Positions 1-5,930 of a DNA stretch of 8,836 bases are shown in pieces. The first letter of the stretch is position 1. Each line of letters begins with the position of its first letter. Origin of the DNA: Candidatus Zixiibacteriota bacterium (lineage in GTDB: Bacteria; Zixibacteria; MSB-5A5; GN15; FEB-12); contig QNAF01000101.1 of assembly GCA_003641405.1 (NCBI GenBank), forward strand, positions 1 to 8,836. The letters are read 5' to 3'. The translations under genes were made by a program, and so were the position numbers. The notes under the pieces are model-generated. The model made no database searches, had not been told where the DNA came from, and saw only the letters and a program-made list of their open reading frames with translations.

Positions 1-843
1 GATGAATTCGCTCCAAGGCTTTCGTTTTTCTTTGCCGCTCATAGTGACCTGCTCGAAGAAGTTGCCAAGTTCCGGGCGGCGCGACGGCTCTGGGCGAAGA
101 TCATGCAAGATCGTTTTGGGGCGAAGAATGACCGATCATTGCTCCTTCGGTTTCATACGCAGACCGGTGGCTGTACTCTGACCGCACAGCAGCCGGAAAA
201 CAACATTGTGCGAACGGCCTTCCAGGCACTGGCCGCAACTTTCGGTGGCACACAGTCCCTGCATACAAACTCCTTTGATGAAGCTCTTGGCCTGCCGACA
301 GAACAGTCCGCTCAGATTGCGTTGCGAACACAGCAATTGATTGCCTGCGAATCCGGAATCACCAATACGGTTGATCCACTGGCCGGCTCGTACTTCGTCG
401 AATACCTTACGGATGAACTTGAGAAGAACATCGCCGGTCTTATCGAGCACGTGGACGATTTGGGTGGTTCTATTCGCTGTATAGAGTCAGGTTACTTCCA
501 GGAAGAAATCGCCCGATCGGCTTATGCATATCAGAAACGAATCGAGACTGGTGACTCTGCCGTGGTCGGCGTGAACCAGTATCAATCAGACCGTCTGGAA
601 GTACCGGCAGTTCTCAAGGTTGATCCTGAACTGGAGCAGAAGCAGGTCGCGCATCTCGGCAATCTGAGATCACGACGGGATCAGGACAGAGTAACGGCGT
701 CACTTCAGGCTGTACGCGAATCAGCCGAGGCCGGGAACAATATCGTCCATTCAGTTGTGGAAGCAGTAGAAAGTTATGCAACGATCGGTGAGATATCCGA
801 CGTATTTCGTGAAATATGGGGTGAATACCATGATAGCAAGTAG
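1..843 (+). CDS. Methylmalonyl-CoA mutase, catalytic (large) subunit, C-terminal part; 5' end outside window
   Basis: The reading frame is open from base 1 and gives the last 280 residues of a cytoplasmic enzyme that interconverts (R)-methylmalonyl-CoA and succinyl-CoA with adenosylcobalamin. The TIM-barrel signatures of the family are clear: the EEVAKFRAARRLWA helix near residue 20, RFHTQTGG (about 50-57), TAQQPENNIVR (about 61-71), the near-invariant FGGTQSLHTNSFDEALGLPT (about 81-100) and NTVDPLAGSYFVE (about 119-131). The protein ends at ATIGEISDVFREIWGEY, the usual terminus of the split, archaeal-type alpha subunit of about 550 residues. No cobalamin-binding domain (DxHxxG) follows, so that domain should be a separate polypeptide, and it is not encoded downstream here. 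The epimerase two genes later supports methylmalonyl- rather than isobutyryl-CoA mutase, although the specificity residues lie upstream of the window. The stop overlaps the next gene by 14 bp. Confidence 0.93.
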   Translation, partial: DEFAPRLSFFFAAHSDLLEEVAKFRAARRLWAKIMQDRFGAKNDRSLLLRFHTQTGGCTLTAQQPENNIVRTAFQALAATFGGTQSLHTNSFDEALGLPTEQSAQIALRTQQLIACESGITNTVDPLAGSYFVEYLTDELEKNIAGLIEHVDDLGGSIRCIESGYFQEEIARSAYAYQKRIETGDSAVVGVNQYQSDRLEVPAVLKVDPELEQKQVAHLGNLRSRRDQDRVTASLQAVRESAEAGNNIVHSVVEAVESYATIGEISDVFREIWGEYHDSK

Positions 844-1390
844 ACAGCAAACTCGCGTTTTCGTAGTTACATTGCTGATGATCCTATTAATCTGGGGTTG
901 TTCTTCGGATGACGCGCAGACTGAAGCAGTTGACCAGGATAACCAGGTTTCTCAAGCTCAGGCGAATGAGCGGCAGAACGACATTGATGAGATTCAGGAA
1001 ATGTTGACCGAGGCAATCACGCGCTGGCGTCACGGAGACGTAAGCGTGTTGTACGATCTTGAGTTCGAGTACTTCAGGTACGAGACCTCTTTTGACGAAT
1101 ACGTTGAACTCAATCAAGTCAAGTACGCGAATGCCGACACGGTGATTTCGATTACAGTCAAGGATGTTGTGTTCTTCGAGCAGGATTCCGCAGACGCCGC
1201 TGTCCAGATCATGTTCATTGGGCCGAGTTGGGACACCACCTATCAGCATGACAGCTACCGCGTATACTACGAAAACGACCGTTGGATACGACCGTATGTA
1301 AGTCACCCAACATTAGCGGCACGCTTCAAGGAGAATCGGCTTCGGGCTGATTCGGCGGCAGCGGCAGAAGCCGAAGGCGAGGATTGGTAG
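830..1390 (+). CDS. Small predicted lipoprotein of unknown function, embedded in the methylmalonyl-CoA operon
   Basis: I do not recognise the family. The 186-residue product begins with a short positively charged stretch, a hydrophobic segment (about 10-22) and a lipobox-like I-W-G-C ending at Cys24, then SSDD. Ser at +2 would favour outer-membrane sorting if this is a diderm. Trp at position -2 of the lipobox is unusual. A Gln/Asp/Asn-rich linker (about 26-50) leads to a roughly 110-residue mixed alpha/beta domain rich in aromatic residues (YDLEFEYFRYETSF at about 75-88, paired beta strands to about 158). This could be an NTF2/SnoaL-like fold, but that is inference. The tail is Ala/Glu-rich. 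I chose ATG 830 over the in-frame ATG at 776 because only 830 puts the signal peptide at the N-terminus; GGGGTG at 818-823 can serve as ribosome binding site. The gene overlaps the mutase by 14 bp and ends 6 bp before the epimerase, so it is very likely co-transcribed with both. Confidence 0.85.
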   Translation: MIASRQQTRVFVVTLLMILLIWGCSSDDAQTEAVDQDNQVSQAQANERQNDIDEIQEMLTEAITRWRHGDVSVLYDLEFEYFRYETSFDEYVELNQVKYANADTVISITVKDVVFFEQDSADAAVQIMFIGPSWDTTYQHDSYRVYYENDRWIRPYVSHPTLAARFKENRLRADSAAAAEAEGEDW

Positions 1391-1396
1391 GTAAGC

Positions 1397-1825
1397 ATGA
1401 GCAACCCGCTCGTATCACACATCGGTATCGCCGTAGAAGACCTGCGGGCTGCGGTCAAACAGTATTCAATCCTCTTGGGCAGGGAGCCGGAGTGTGTCAG
1501 AGAAGTACCGGATCAGAAAGTGAAAGTAGCTATCTTCCCCGGTGGGGTGTCGAAAGAGAGTTCAATCTCCACCCGCGTGGAACTGCTCACACCGATTTCT
1601 GATGACAGCCCGATTAGTCGCTTTCTTGCAAGCAGGGGCGAGGGGATGCATCATGTCTGCGTGTACGTTGATGATATCAAGGCGAAGCTGGTAGAGCTCA
1701 AGGCCGCGGGTTTCAAGCTGATAGATGAGACGCCGAGAATTGGAGCTGAGGGCAACCGCATTGCTTTTGTCCATCCCTCAGGTGCTCATGGAGTATTGCT
1801 GGAGCTGGAAGAGCGAGCCAGGTAG
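1397..1825 (+). CDS. mce: Methylmalonyl-CoA epimerase
   Basis: This 142-residue VOC-superfamily metalloenzyme interconverts (R)- and (S)-methylmalonyl-CoA, linking propionyl-CoA carboxylase to the mutase encoded upstream. Two beta-alpha-beta-beta-beta modules are visible. The predicted metal ligands, by alignment from memory to the human enzyme, are His8 (SHIGIAV), Glu62 (RVELLTP), His86 (GMHHVCVYVDD) and Glu136 (GVLLELEE). The HPSGAHGVLLELEE terminus is characteristic of the family, and the length is normal (about 135-145 residues). The start ATG at 1397 lies 6 bp after the lipoprotein stop. The ribosome binding site is weak (TAGGTAAGC just upstream) and partly overlaps the preceding stop codon, consistent with translational coupling. 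It is the last gene of the operon: a convergent gene ends 25 bp downstream. I see no clear terminator between them. Confidence 0.95.
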   Translation: MSNPLVSHIGIAVEDLRAAVKQYSILLGREPECVREVPDQKVKVAIFPGGVSKESSISTRVELLTPISDDSPISRFLASRGEGMHHVCVYVDDIKAKLVELKAAGFKLIDETPRIGAEGNRIAFVHPSGAHGVLLELEERAR

Positions 1826-1850
1826 GTCTCAGTCGTTCAACACATTCTGA

Positions 1851-2615
1851 TCAGGTGATTTCATCTGAAGGGCGCTCCTGTTCACAGCGGTGGCATATAG
1901 CGACATTCGGTCCATTGAGCCTTCCGCACAGACATCGCCAGGAACCATGCTCATCGGTCTGCTTTGGCAGTTGTTGCCGTTGCCGCATGGATCTGACAAG
2001 GAGAAGCAAACCAACTGCCATCATCAGCACCAAAGCGGGGGGCCAGACAGAGACCGTATTTGATCTGAAAACTTCGCTCTCGTATTCACCTACATAGACA
2101 AATTCATCCTGCACGAGCTTAATTGAAGGTGCGATATCAACATATAGATCGGCTGCAGCTTTTCCCCATACGGTGAACAGAAGTTGGTGGCCTTCAGGAT
2201 GACTATACAGCAGGCACAGAAGACGATGTTTCAGCGGCAGTCCACTTGCTGAATCTGCTGATGAGAACTCCAGCACGAACCCGGCTCGGTGGGTCTCATA
2301 CAAGCCGGTGGATGTTATTAATCGGGCTTCCGGAAGTGTCATGATAACTTCGGTGATCACGTCTTTCACTGCCTGACGGAGGGATGCTTCGTTATCGATT
2401 GTCTCACCGCCTGCTATCATGGTTTCGAAGATGCGAATCTCAGCCCCTCCTCCGGCATAGATCAACTGGCAGGGCAATTCGAGATCACCGGAACCGATCA
2501 ACCAGTCATCGGGAATGGGAATCTGAACATCACCCCCCAGCCTCAGCAATCCTGCCGTTGCGGCCGATGCTGCCATCAGGGAGAAAACGATTGAAGCGAT
2601 GATTGGCAGTCTCAT
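1851..2615 (-). CDS. Single-pass membrane protein with exported domain and C-terminal RanBP2-like zinc finger; function unknown
   Basis: The 254-residue product starts with a signal peptide (residues 1 to about 21, ending ASAATA-G). An extracytoplasmic domain of about 165 residues follows; its opening, IPIPDDWLI, and later strands are reminiscent of periplasmic proteins that carry a 'PEGW'-like N-terminal strand, but I cannot name the family. A transmembrane helix spans about 191-207 and is followed by the basic stop-transfer RSMRQRQQ. The cytoplasmic tail ends in a compact zinc finger: Trp226, Cys228, Cys230, Asn234, Cys241 and Cys244. This fits the RanBP2-type pattern W-x-C-x(n)-C-x3-N-x6-C-x2-C, except that the first knuckle is C-x-C. 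ATG 2615 is chosen because it places the signal peptide first; no good ribosome binding site is visible. The gene is convergent with the epimerase and lies 131 bp downstream of the small LiaI-like gene on the same strand. Confidence 0.82.
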   Translation of the reverse strand: MRLPIIASIVFSLMAASAATAGLLRLGGDVQIPIPDDWLIGSGDLELPCQLIYAGGGAEIRIFETMIAGGETIDNEASLRQAVKDVITEVIMTLPEARLITSTGLYETHRAGFVLEFSSADSASGLPLKHRLLCLLYSHPEGHQLLFTVWGKAAADLYVDIAPSIKLVQDEFVYVGEYESEVFRSNTVSVWPPALVLMMAVGLLLLVRSMRQRQQLPKQTDEHGSWRCLCGRLNGPNVAICHRCEQERPSDEIT

Positions 2616-2681
2616 GTCTGAAGTATCGACAGATGTGCCGGATCGGGTTAGCTCAGTGGGGCTGGAACAGTCCCATCGAAA

Positions 2682-2694
2682 TCAACCAGGTTGA
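2682..2694. repeat. 13-bp perfect dyad (TCAACC-A-GGTTGA) in the gap between two minus-strand genes
   Basis: TCAACC and GGTTGA are perfect inverted repeats around a single A. With a small bulge the symmetry extends to CGA and TCG on the outside. It lies within the 131-bp gap 67 bp upstream of the start of the zinc-finger membrane protein gene and 53 bp downstream of the LiaI-like gene. It could be an operator or a weak RNA hairpin; no T-run follows on either strand, so it is not a convincing intrinsic terminator. Nothing else stands out in 2616-2746. Confidence 0.3.
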
Positions 2695-2746
2695 ATCGAG
2701 TAGCACGGCAGGTCCGAAAGCTGAGACATTCAAAAGGTAATTGCCG

Positions 2747-2911
2747 CTACTCAGGAAAGCGTGATCCGCGCCGCTCTTTGAAGATCATCTGCAACCCCAG
2801 GGCAACAAGCACGACGGGAAAGATGTAATCCCATGCAGAACCACTTATCACGCCCGACTTTTCCAGAATCATCAATACTCCAAGCATCGTAAACAGTGCG
2901 CCAACGAACAT
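2747..2911 (-). CDS. 54-residue two-helix membrane protein, LiaI/LiaF-like (DUF5668) transmembrane region
   Basis: This small protein consists of two hydrophobic helices (about 1-16 and 28-44) joined by a turn, EKSGVISGSAWDYI, and ends in a basic tail KERRGSRFPE. The pattern helix-glycine-'LeLgvi...-W-x-hh-P-hhLhhlGh' matches the LiaI/LiaF-like transmembrane module found alone or at the start of larger envelope-stress proteins. The frame is open further upstream to an ATG at 2971, but the start at 2911 is decided by a strong Shine-Dalgarno, AAAAAGGAGA, ending 5 bases before the ATG. The upstream extension contains no plausible ribosome binding site and would add charged residues before the helix. 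The gene follows the CPBP protease gene by 77 bp on the same strand and is probably co-transcribed with it. Confidence 0.75.
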   Translation of the reverse strand: MFVGALFTMLGVLMILEKSGVISGSAWDYIFPVVLVALGLQMIFKERRGSRFPE

Positions 2912-2988
2912 GAGGTTCTCCTTTTTGAGTGCAATCATATACAGTATGGGGCTTGAGTGCAGGAAAATCAAACCAAAACGTGACCGTG

Positions 2989-3699
2989 TCAGCCAGCAAG
3001 AAGCGGAAGGGTTGACCCCACGATATTGAACGTCATGTGAACGGCGATAGCTGGAATAAGGCTACCAGTCTGTTCACGGAAGTAGCCGGCTATAAAGCCG
3101 CAGATAGTTGTCGCCACGACAATGTTGGCAACCATCACGCCGGGCATCATGCTGAGCAAGCAGAGATGTCCAAGACCAAACATCAGGGCACAGACCGTCA
3201 CCGGCAGGCTGATCTGTATCCTGAACAGGCTGAACCCCTTCTCCTTCAGCGGTGCCAGAAAGCCGTAGAGTAAGCCACGGAAAAACAGTTCCTCACACGT
3301 ACTGGCGATCAGCCAGACGGAGATGATGGCTTTATTCAACGACATGCCCATCTGGCCGACTGGCCCGTAAGAACCCGGCATGACACCGGATAACATCACG
3401 CTGATCATCATGATAACCATCAGGACTAGCATTACCGGAATGCTGATGAGCACGGCCTTCAGCAGCGGCTTGAAGGCGACTAAACGGAACCCATACTCAT
3501 ACAGCTTTCCGCGGCTGAGAATGATCATCAGGGCCAGCGAGACCACAAAGTAGATAGCCTGGGTCATGTCGCCGTAGGACATGGGCATCGACTGGACAAT
3601 CCCCTTGAATGGTTGCAGAAACGGTATGACGAATACAGCTAAATAGACAATTGCAGCTCCCGCCACTATCCCGACCAACAGCCTGATGTTGTTACTCAT
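2989..3699 (-). CDS. CPBP (Rce1/CAAX-type) intramembrane metalloprotease family protein
   Basis: The 236-residue integral membrane protein has about seven hydrophobic segments. It carries the ABI/CPBP catalytic motifs in the usual order: Glu136-Glu137-x3-Arg141 (CEELFFRGLLYGF), Phe174-x3-His178 (FGLGHL) and His221-x3-Asn225 (HMTFN). All presumed catalytic glutamate and histidine ligands are present, so it should be active rather than a pseudo-enzyme. Members process prenylated proteins in eukaryotes; in bacteria they act in peptide maturation, immunity or anchoring, and many have no known substrate. No bacteriocin gene is nearby. ATG 3699 is preferred over the in-frame ATG at 3735 because GGGAG (3705-3709, minus strand) lies 5 bases upstream of it and MSNNIRLL leads directly into the first helix. 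It is the first gene of a minus-strand unit with the LiaI-like gene, and it diverges from the glycosyltransferase operon. Confidence 0.9.
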   Translation of the reverse strand: MSNNIRLLVGIVAGAAIVYLAVFVIPFLQPFKGIVQSMPMSYGDMTQAIYFVVSLALMIILSRGKLYEYGFRLVAFKPLLKAVLISIPVMLVLMVIMMISVMLSGVMPGSYGPVGQMGMSLNKAIISVWLIASTCEELFFRGLLYGFLAPLKEKGFSLFRIQISLPVTVCALMFGLGHLCLLSMMPGVMVANIVVATTICGFIAGYFREQTGSLIPAIAVHMTFNIVGSTLPLLAG

Positions 3700-3739
3700 T
3701 TGAACTCCCGCATGGCAACTATGTTTGACACACATTTTA

Positions 3740-3768
3740 TAGATAGCCCATTCAGTACATTTTTACAA
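3740..3768 (-). promoter_or_regulatory. Possible sigma-70-type promoter for the CPBP protease gene
   Basis: On the minus strand TTGTAA (3763-3768) is followed after 17 bp by TATCTA (3740-3745). An alternative -10, TATAAA (3736-3741), has a better hexamer but a 21-bp spacer. The start codon is about 40 bp downstream. Neither pair is a close consensus, so this is a tentative call resting on hexamer matching alone. Confidence 0.28.
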
Positions 3769-3823
3769 GTGAGTGCTTAGCCTTCTTGCGCACGAACGCG
3801 CAGACTCGTACCTTCCTGATCAT

Positions 3824-4939
3824 ATGAAAATCCTTGCGCTTGAGCCGTACAACGGCGGAAGTCACCGTGCCTTTCTTGAAGGGTGGTCTGATGTAAGCAA
3901 TCATCAGTGGACTATACTTGGACTACCGCCCAGGAAATGGAAATGGCGAATGCGTCATGCCGCTATCACGCTTGCTGATGAGGTCAGCAAGCTGGTTCGA
4001 GACGGACAGAGTTGGGATATTCTCTTCTGTTCAGATATGCTTAATCTGGCCGAATTCAGGGGACTTTCTGAATCTTCGATAAGTACGCTGCCTTCGGTTG
4101 TCTATTTTCACGAGAACCAACTCACCTATCCGGTGCAGGTTGAGCAGGAGCGCGACTTTCACTTCGGTCTGACCAACCTGACAACCGCGCTGGCTGCAGA
4201 TCAGGTCTGGTTCAACTCGGCTTATCATCGCAGTTCTTTCCTTGATGCACTACGGAGTGTTTTACGGAAGATGCCTGACTATCAGTGTCTTGATAAGGTT
4301 GAAAGCGTTCGTAATAAATCGCTCGTCAAACCACAGGGCATTGATAGAATGCCGGAACGGGCGGCTCAACGTGAAGGTCCACCTCGGATCTTGTGGGCGG
4401 CGCGCTGGGAACATGACAAGAATCCGCAATTGTTCTTCGATGCCCTCCATGACCTCAGGAACAGCGGAATCGATTTCCAAGTCAGTGTGATAGGGCAGCA
4501 GTTCGATCACGTTCCAGACGTGTTTACCACAGCCCAGATAGAACTTGCAGACAGGATCGACCATTGGGGGTTCCAGGAAACACGCGATGATTACGTCGCC
4601 GCTCTTCTGGATGCCGACATCGTTGTTTCTACTGCCGATCACGAGTTTTTCGGTGTCAGTATTGTTGAGGCGGTTTCCGCCGGTGCCCACCCCATGCTTC
4701 CAAATCGGCTGGCCTATCCGGAGATACTCTGTCTGGGGAAGATCGACGGAGCCGAAGGTTTTTTCTATGACGGTACCAAGAACGATTTAGTGCACTGTCT
4801 GAAAGCACTTTTATCGAAAGTGGAAAGTGGCACTCTATGGGAGAATGATCCCCTTTTCGGTCGGCGTATTGTCGAAACCTTCCACTGGGACATGCTCGGC
4901 CCCCGGTTGGATAACGCCCTTCAACAGGTGAAGAAGTAG
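3824..4939 (+). CDS. GT4-like glycosyltransferase, homologue of tRNA-queuosine alpha-mannosyltransferase (GTDC1/QTMAN, DUF3524)
   Basis: The 371-residue cytoplasmic GT-B protein carries the signature blocks of the GTDC1 family. These are the N-terminal ILALEPYNGGSH (3-14), a DILFCSDMLNLAEF block (65-78), FHENQLTYP (95-103), a basic linker PQGID (170-174), ILWAARWEHDKNP opening the C-terminal Rossmann domain (189-201), and the EFFGVSIVEAV nucleotide-sugar site with the E-x7-E spacing of GT4 enzymes (Glu274, Glu282). The animal member mannosylates queuosine-34 of tRNA-Asp using GDP-mannose; the substrate of this bacterial homologue is inferred, not shown. ATG 3824 is chosen because MKILALEPYNGGSH is the standard family N-terminus; an in-frame GTG at 3773 would add 17 hydrophilic residues unlike the family. 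No Shine-Dalgarno is visible before 3824, so the transcript may be short-leadered. A DMT transporter follows 7 bp after the stop codon. Confidence 0.88.
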   Translation: MKILALEPYNGGSHRAFLEGWSDVSNHQWTILGLPPRKWKWRMRHAAITLADEVSKLVRDGQSWDILFCSDMLNLAEFRGLSESSISTLPSVVYFHENQLTYPVQVEQERDFHFGLTNLTTALAADQVWFNSAYHRSSFLDALRSVLRKMPDYQCLDKVESVRNKSLVKPQGIDRMPERAAQREGPPRILWAARWEHDKNPQLFFDALHDLRNSGIDFQVSVIGQQFDHVPDVFTTAQIELADRIDHWGFQETRDDYVAALLDADIVVSTADHEFFGVSIVEAVSAGAHPMLPNRLAYPEILCLGKIDGAEGFFYDGTKNDLVHCLKALLSKVESGTLWENDPLFGRRIVETFHWDMLGPRLDNALQQVKK

Positions 4940-4946
4940 GTCAGTG

Positions 4947-5801
4947 ATGTTTTCATCGAAAGGCGTACGGTATATCCTTGTCGCCACTTTTTTCTTTGCG
5001 CTGATGAATGTCGGCGTGAAGTACCTTTCTCATATCCCCGCCTATGAGGTTGTATTCTTTCGCGCCTTTGTATCGCTTGTTGTGTGCTACCTGCTGGTGA
5101 GGCGTGAGGGTCTCAATCCCTGGGGGAACAACAAGCCGTTACTGATCCTTCGCGGATTGGCAGGCACGGCGGCTCTCACCATGTATTTCTATACATTGCA
5201 ACACATGCCGCTGGCCAGCGCCGCGACCATTCAGTATCTCTCGCCGATCTTTACGATCATTATCGCGGGCATTCTCCTGCACGAATCAGCAAAACCGATC
5301 CAATGGCTGTTTTTCCTGGCCTCGTTTGCAGGTGTGTTGTGCATCAAGGGATTCGATGCTCGCGTAACGCCCACTGAACTGATAATCGGCGTGAGTGCGG
5401 CCATCTGCTCCGCGCTGGCATACAACTTCATCCGCAAACTGAAAGGCCAGGATCACCCATTGGTTGTAGTCTTCTACTTCCCTTTGGTGACAGTACCGAT
5501 TATCGGTTCCTATACGTTGATACACTGGGTTACGCCGGAACCTTCCGACTGGATCGTTCTGGCCCTGATTGGACTGACCACCACCGTGGCTCAGATTTAC
5601 ATGACCAAAGCCTACCAGCTTGAGAGAGCGTCCAACGTCAGTAACTACAATTACCTCGGTGTTGTCCTGGCTTTGTTGATTGGTTTTTTTGCTTTTGGGG
5701 AGTCAATAGGATTTCTCGGACTTGGGGGTATTGCGCTAATAACGCTCAGTGTGTTTATGAGTTCAAGATATCGGGCAGTGTCTGACGAACAGAGGCAGTG
5801 A
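4947..5801 (+). CDS. DMT-superfamily transporter with two EamA domains
   Basis: The 284-residue protein has ten predicted transmembrane helices (roughly 8-28, 33-52, 66-84, 90-111, 118-135, 144-160, 174-194, 203-220, 230-248, 252-272) arranged as two tandem EamA repeats. The hallmark after helix 3, PLASAATIQYLSPIFTIII (88-106), precedes the HE pair at 112-113; the second repeat has the equivalent ERASNVSNYNYLGVVLALLIG and a GES motif. Such inner-membrane carriers export or import amino acids, nucleosides or related metabolites; the sequence alone does not give the substrate. A GTG at 4944 in the same frame is an alternative start one codon earlier. I prefer ATG 4947, with AAGTAGG (4934-4940) as ribosome binding site overlapping the stop of the upstream glycosyltransferase. 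The 7-bp gap implies one operon and possibly a shared pathway. The C-terminus ends in a short hydrophilic tail. Confidence 0.92.
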   Translation: MFSSKGVRYILVATFFFALMNVGVKYLSHIPAYEVVFFRAFVSLVVCYLLVRREGLNPWGNNKPLLILRGLAGTAALTMYFYTLQHMPLASAATIQYLSPIFTIIIAGILLHESAKPIQWLFFLASFAGVLCIKGFDARVTPTELIIGVSAAICSALAYNFIRKLKGQDHPLVVVFYFPLVTVPIIGSYTLIHWVTPEPSDWIVLALIGLTTTVAQIYMTKAYQLERASNVSNYNYLGVVLALLIGFFAFGESIGFLGLGGIALITLSVFMSSRYRAVSDEQRQ

Positions 5802-5848
5802 GGCGTAAGAGGAGCCGAGCGTTCTCCCTCGTGTAGGCTATCATATAG

Positions 5849-5925
5849 GGGTTTGTTGAAAAAGTCCTCTCCCTGTGTTGAGTCAGGACCCGACACAACG
5901 CTGCTATGGGTTTCTCAACAAACCC
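5849..5925. mobile_element. 77-bp MITE-like element with 15-bp terminal inverted repeats and ATAG flanks
   Basis: The left end GGGTTTGTTGAAAAA (5849-5863) and the reverse complement of the right end (5911-5925, GGGTTTGTTGAGAAA) match at 14 of 15 bases. The tetranucleotide ATAG occurs immediately outside both ends (5845-5848 and 5926-5929), as expected for a target-site duplication. The interior (5864-5910) has no coding capacity. TGTTGAAAAAG-type ends recall the tips of some insertion sequences, so it may be a non-autonomous derivative; that is inference. The right end provides the last codons and stop of the minus-strand GAF gene. A simpler alternative is a convergent-gene hairpin region. 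Confidence 0.45.
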
Positions 5926-5930
5926 ATAGC
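5903..5930. terminator. Strong hairpin between convergent genes (possible bidirectional terminator)
   Basis: GCTATGGGTTT (5903-5913) and AAACCCATAGC (5920-5930) form a perfect 11-bp stem with a 6-base loop. It lies 102 bp after the DMT transporter stop and overlaps the last codons and the stop codon of the convergent GAF gene. Only a short T-run (CTTTGAG) follows on the plus strand and none directly on the minus strand, so intrinsic termination is plausible but not certain. Confidence 0.4.

Noticed and set aside
2645..2702. tRNA-like string: GGTTAGCTCAGTGGGG followed by GGTTGAATCGA, resembling D-arm and T-arm boxes
   Set aside because: The D-stem GCTC has no GAGC partner, no 5-bp anticodon stem is found, and no 7-bp acceptor stem or CCA end pairs across it. 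At most a chance match or an unrecognisable relic.
3037..3273. Plus-strand open frame antisense to the CPBP protease
   Set aside because: It lies wholly inside the protease gene, which has all catalytic motifs; the antisense product shows no recognisable feature.
3725..3730. TTGACA hexamer on the plus strand as -35 box for the glycosyltransferase operon
   Set aside because: No acceptable -10 hexamer lies 16-18 bp downstream.
3773..3823. N-terminal extension of the glycosyltransferase from GTG 3773
   Set aside because: The added 17 residues do not resemble the family N-terminus and no ribosome binding site precedes the GTG; MKILALEPYNGGSH at 3824 is the typical start.
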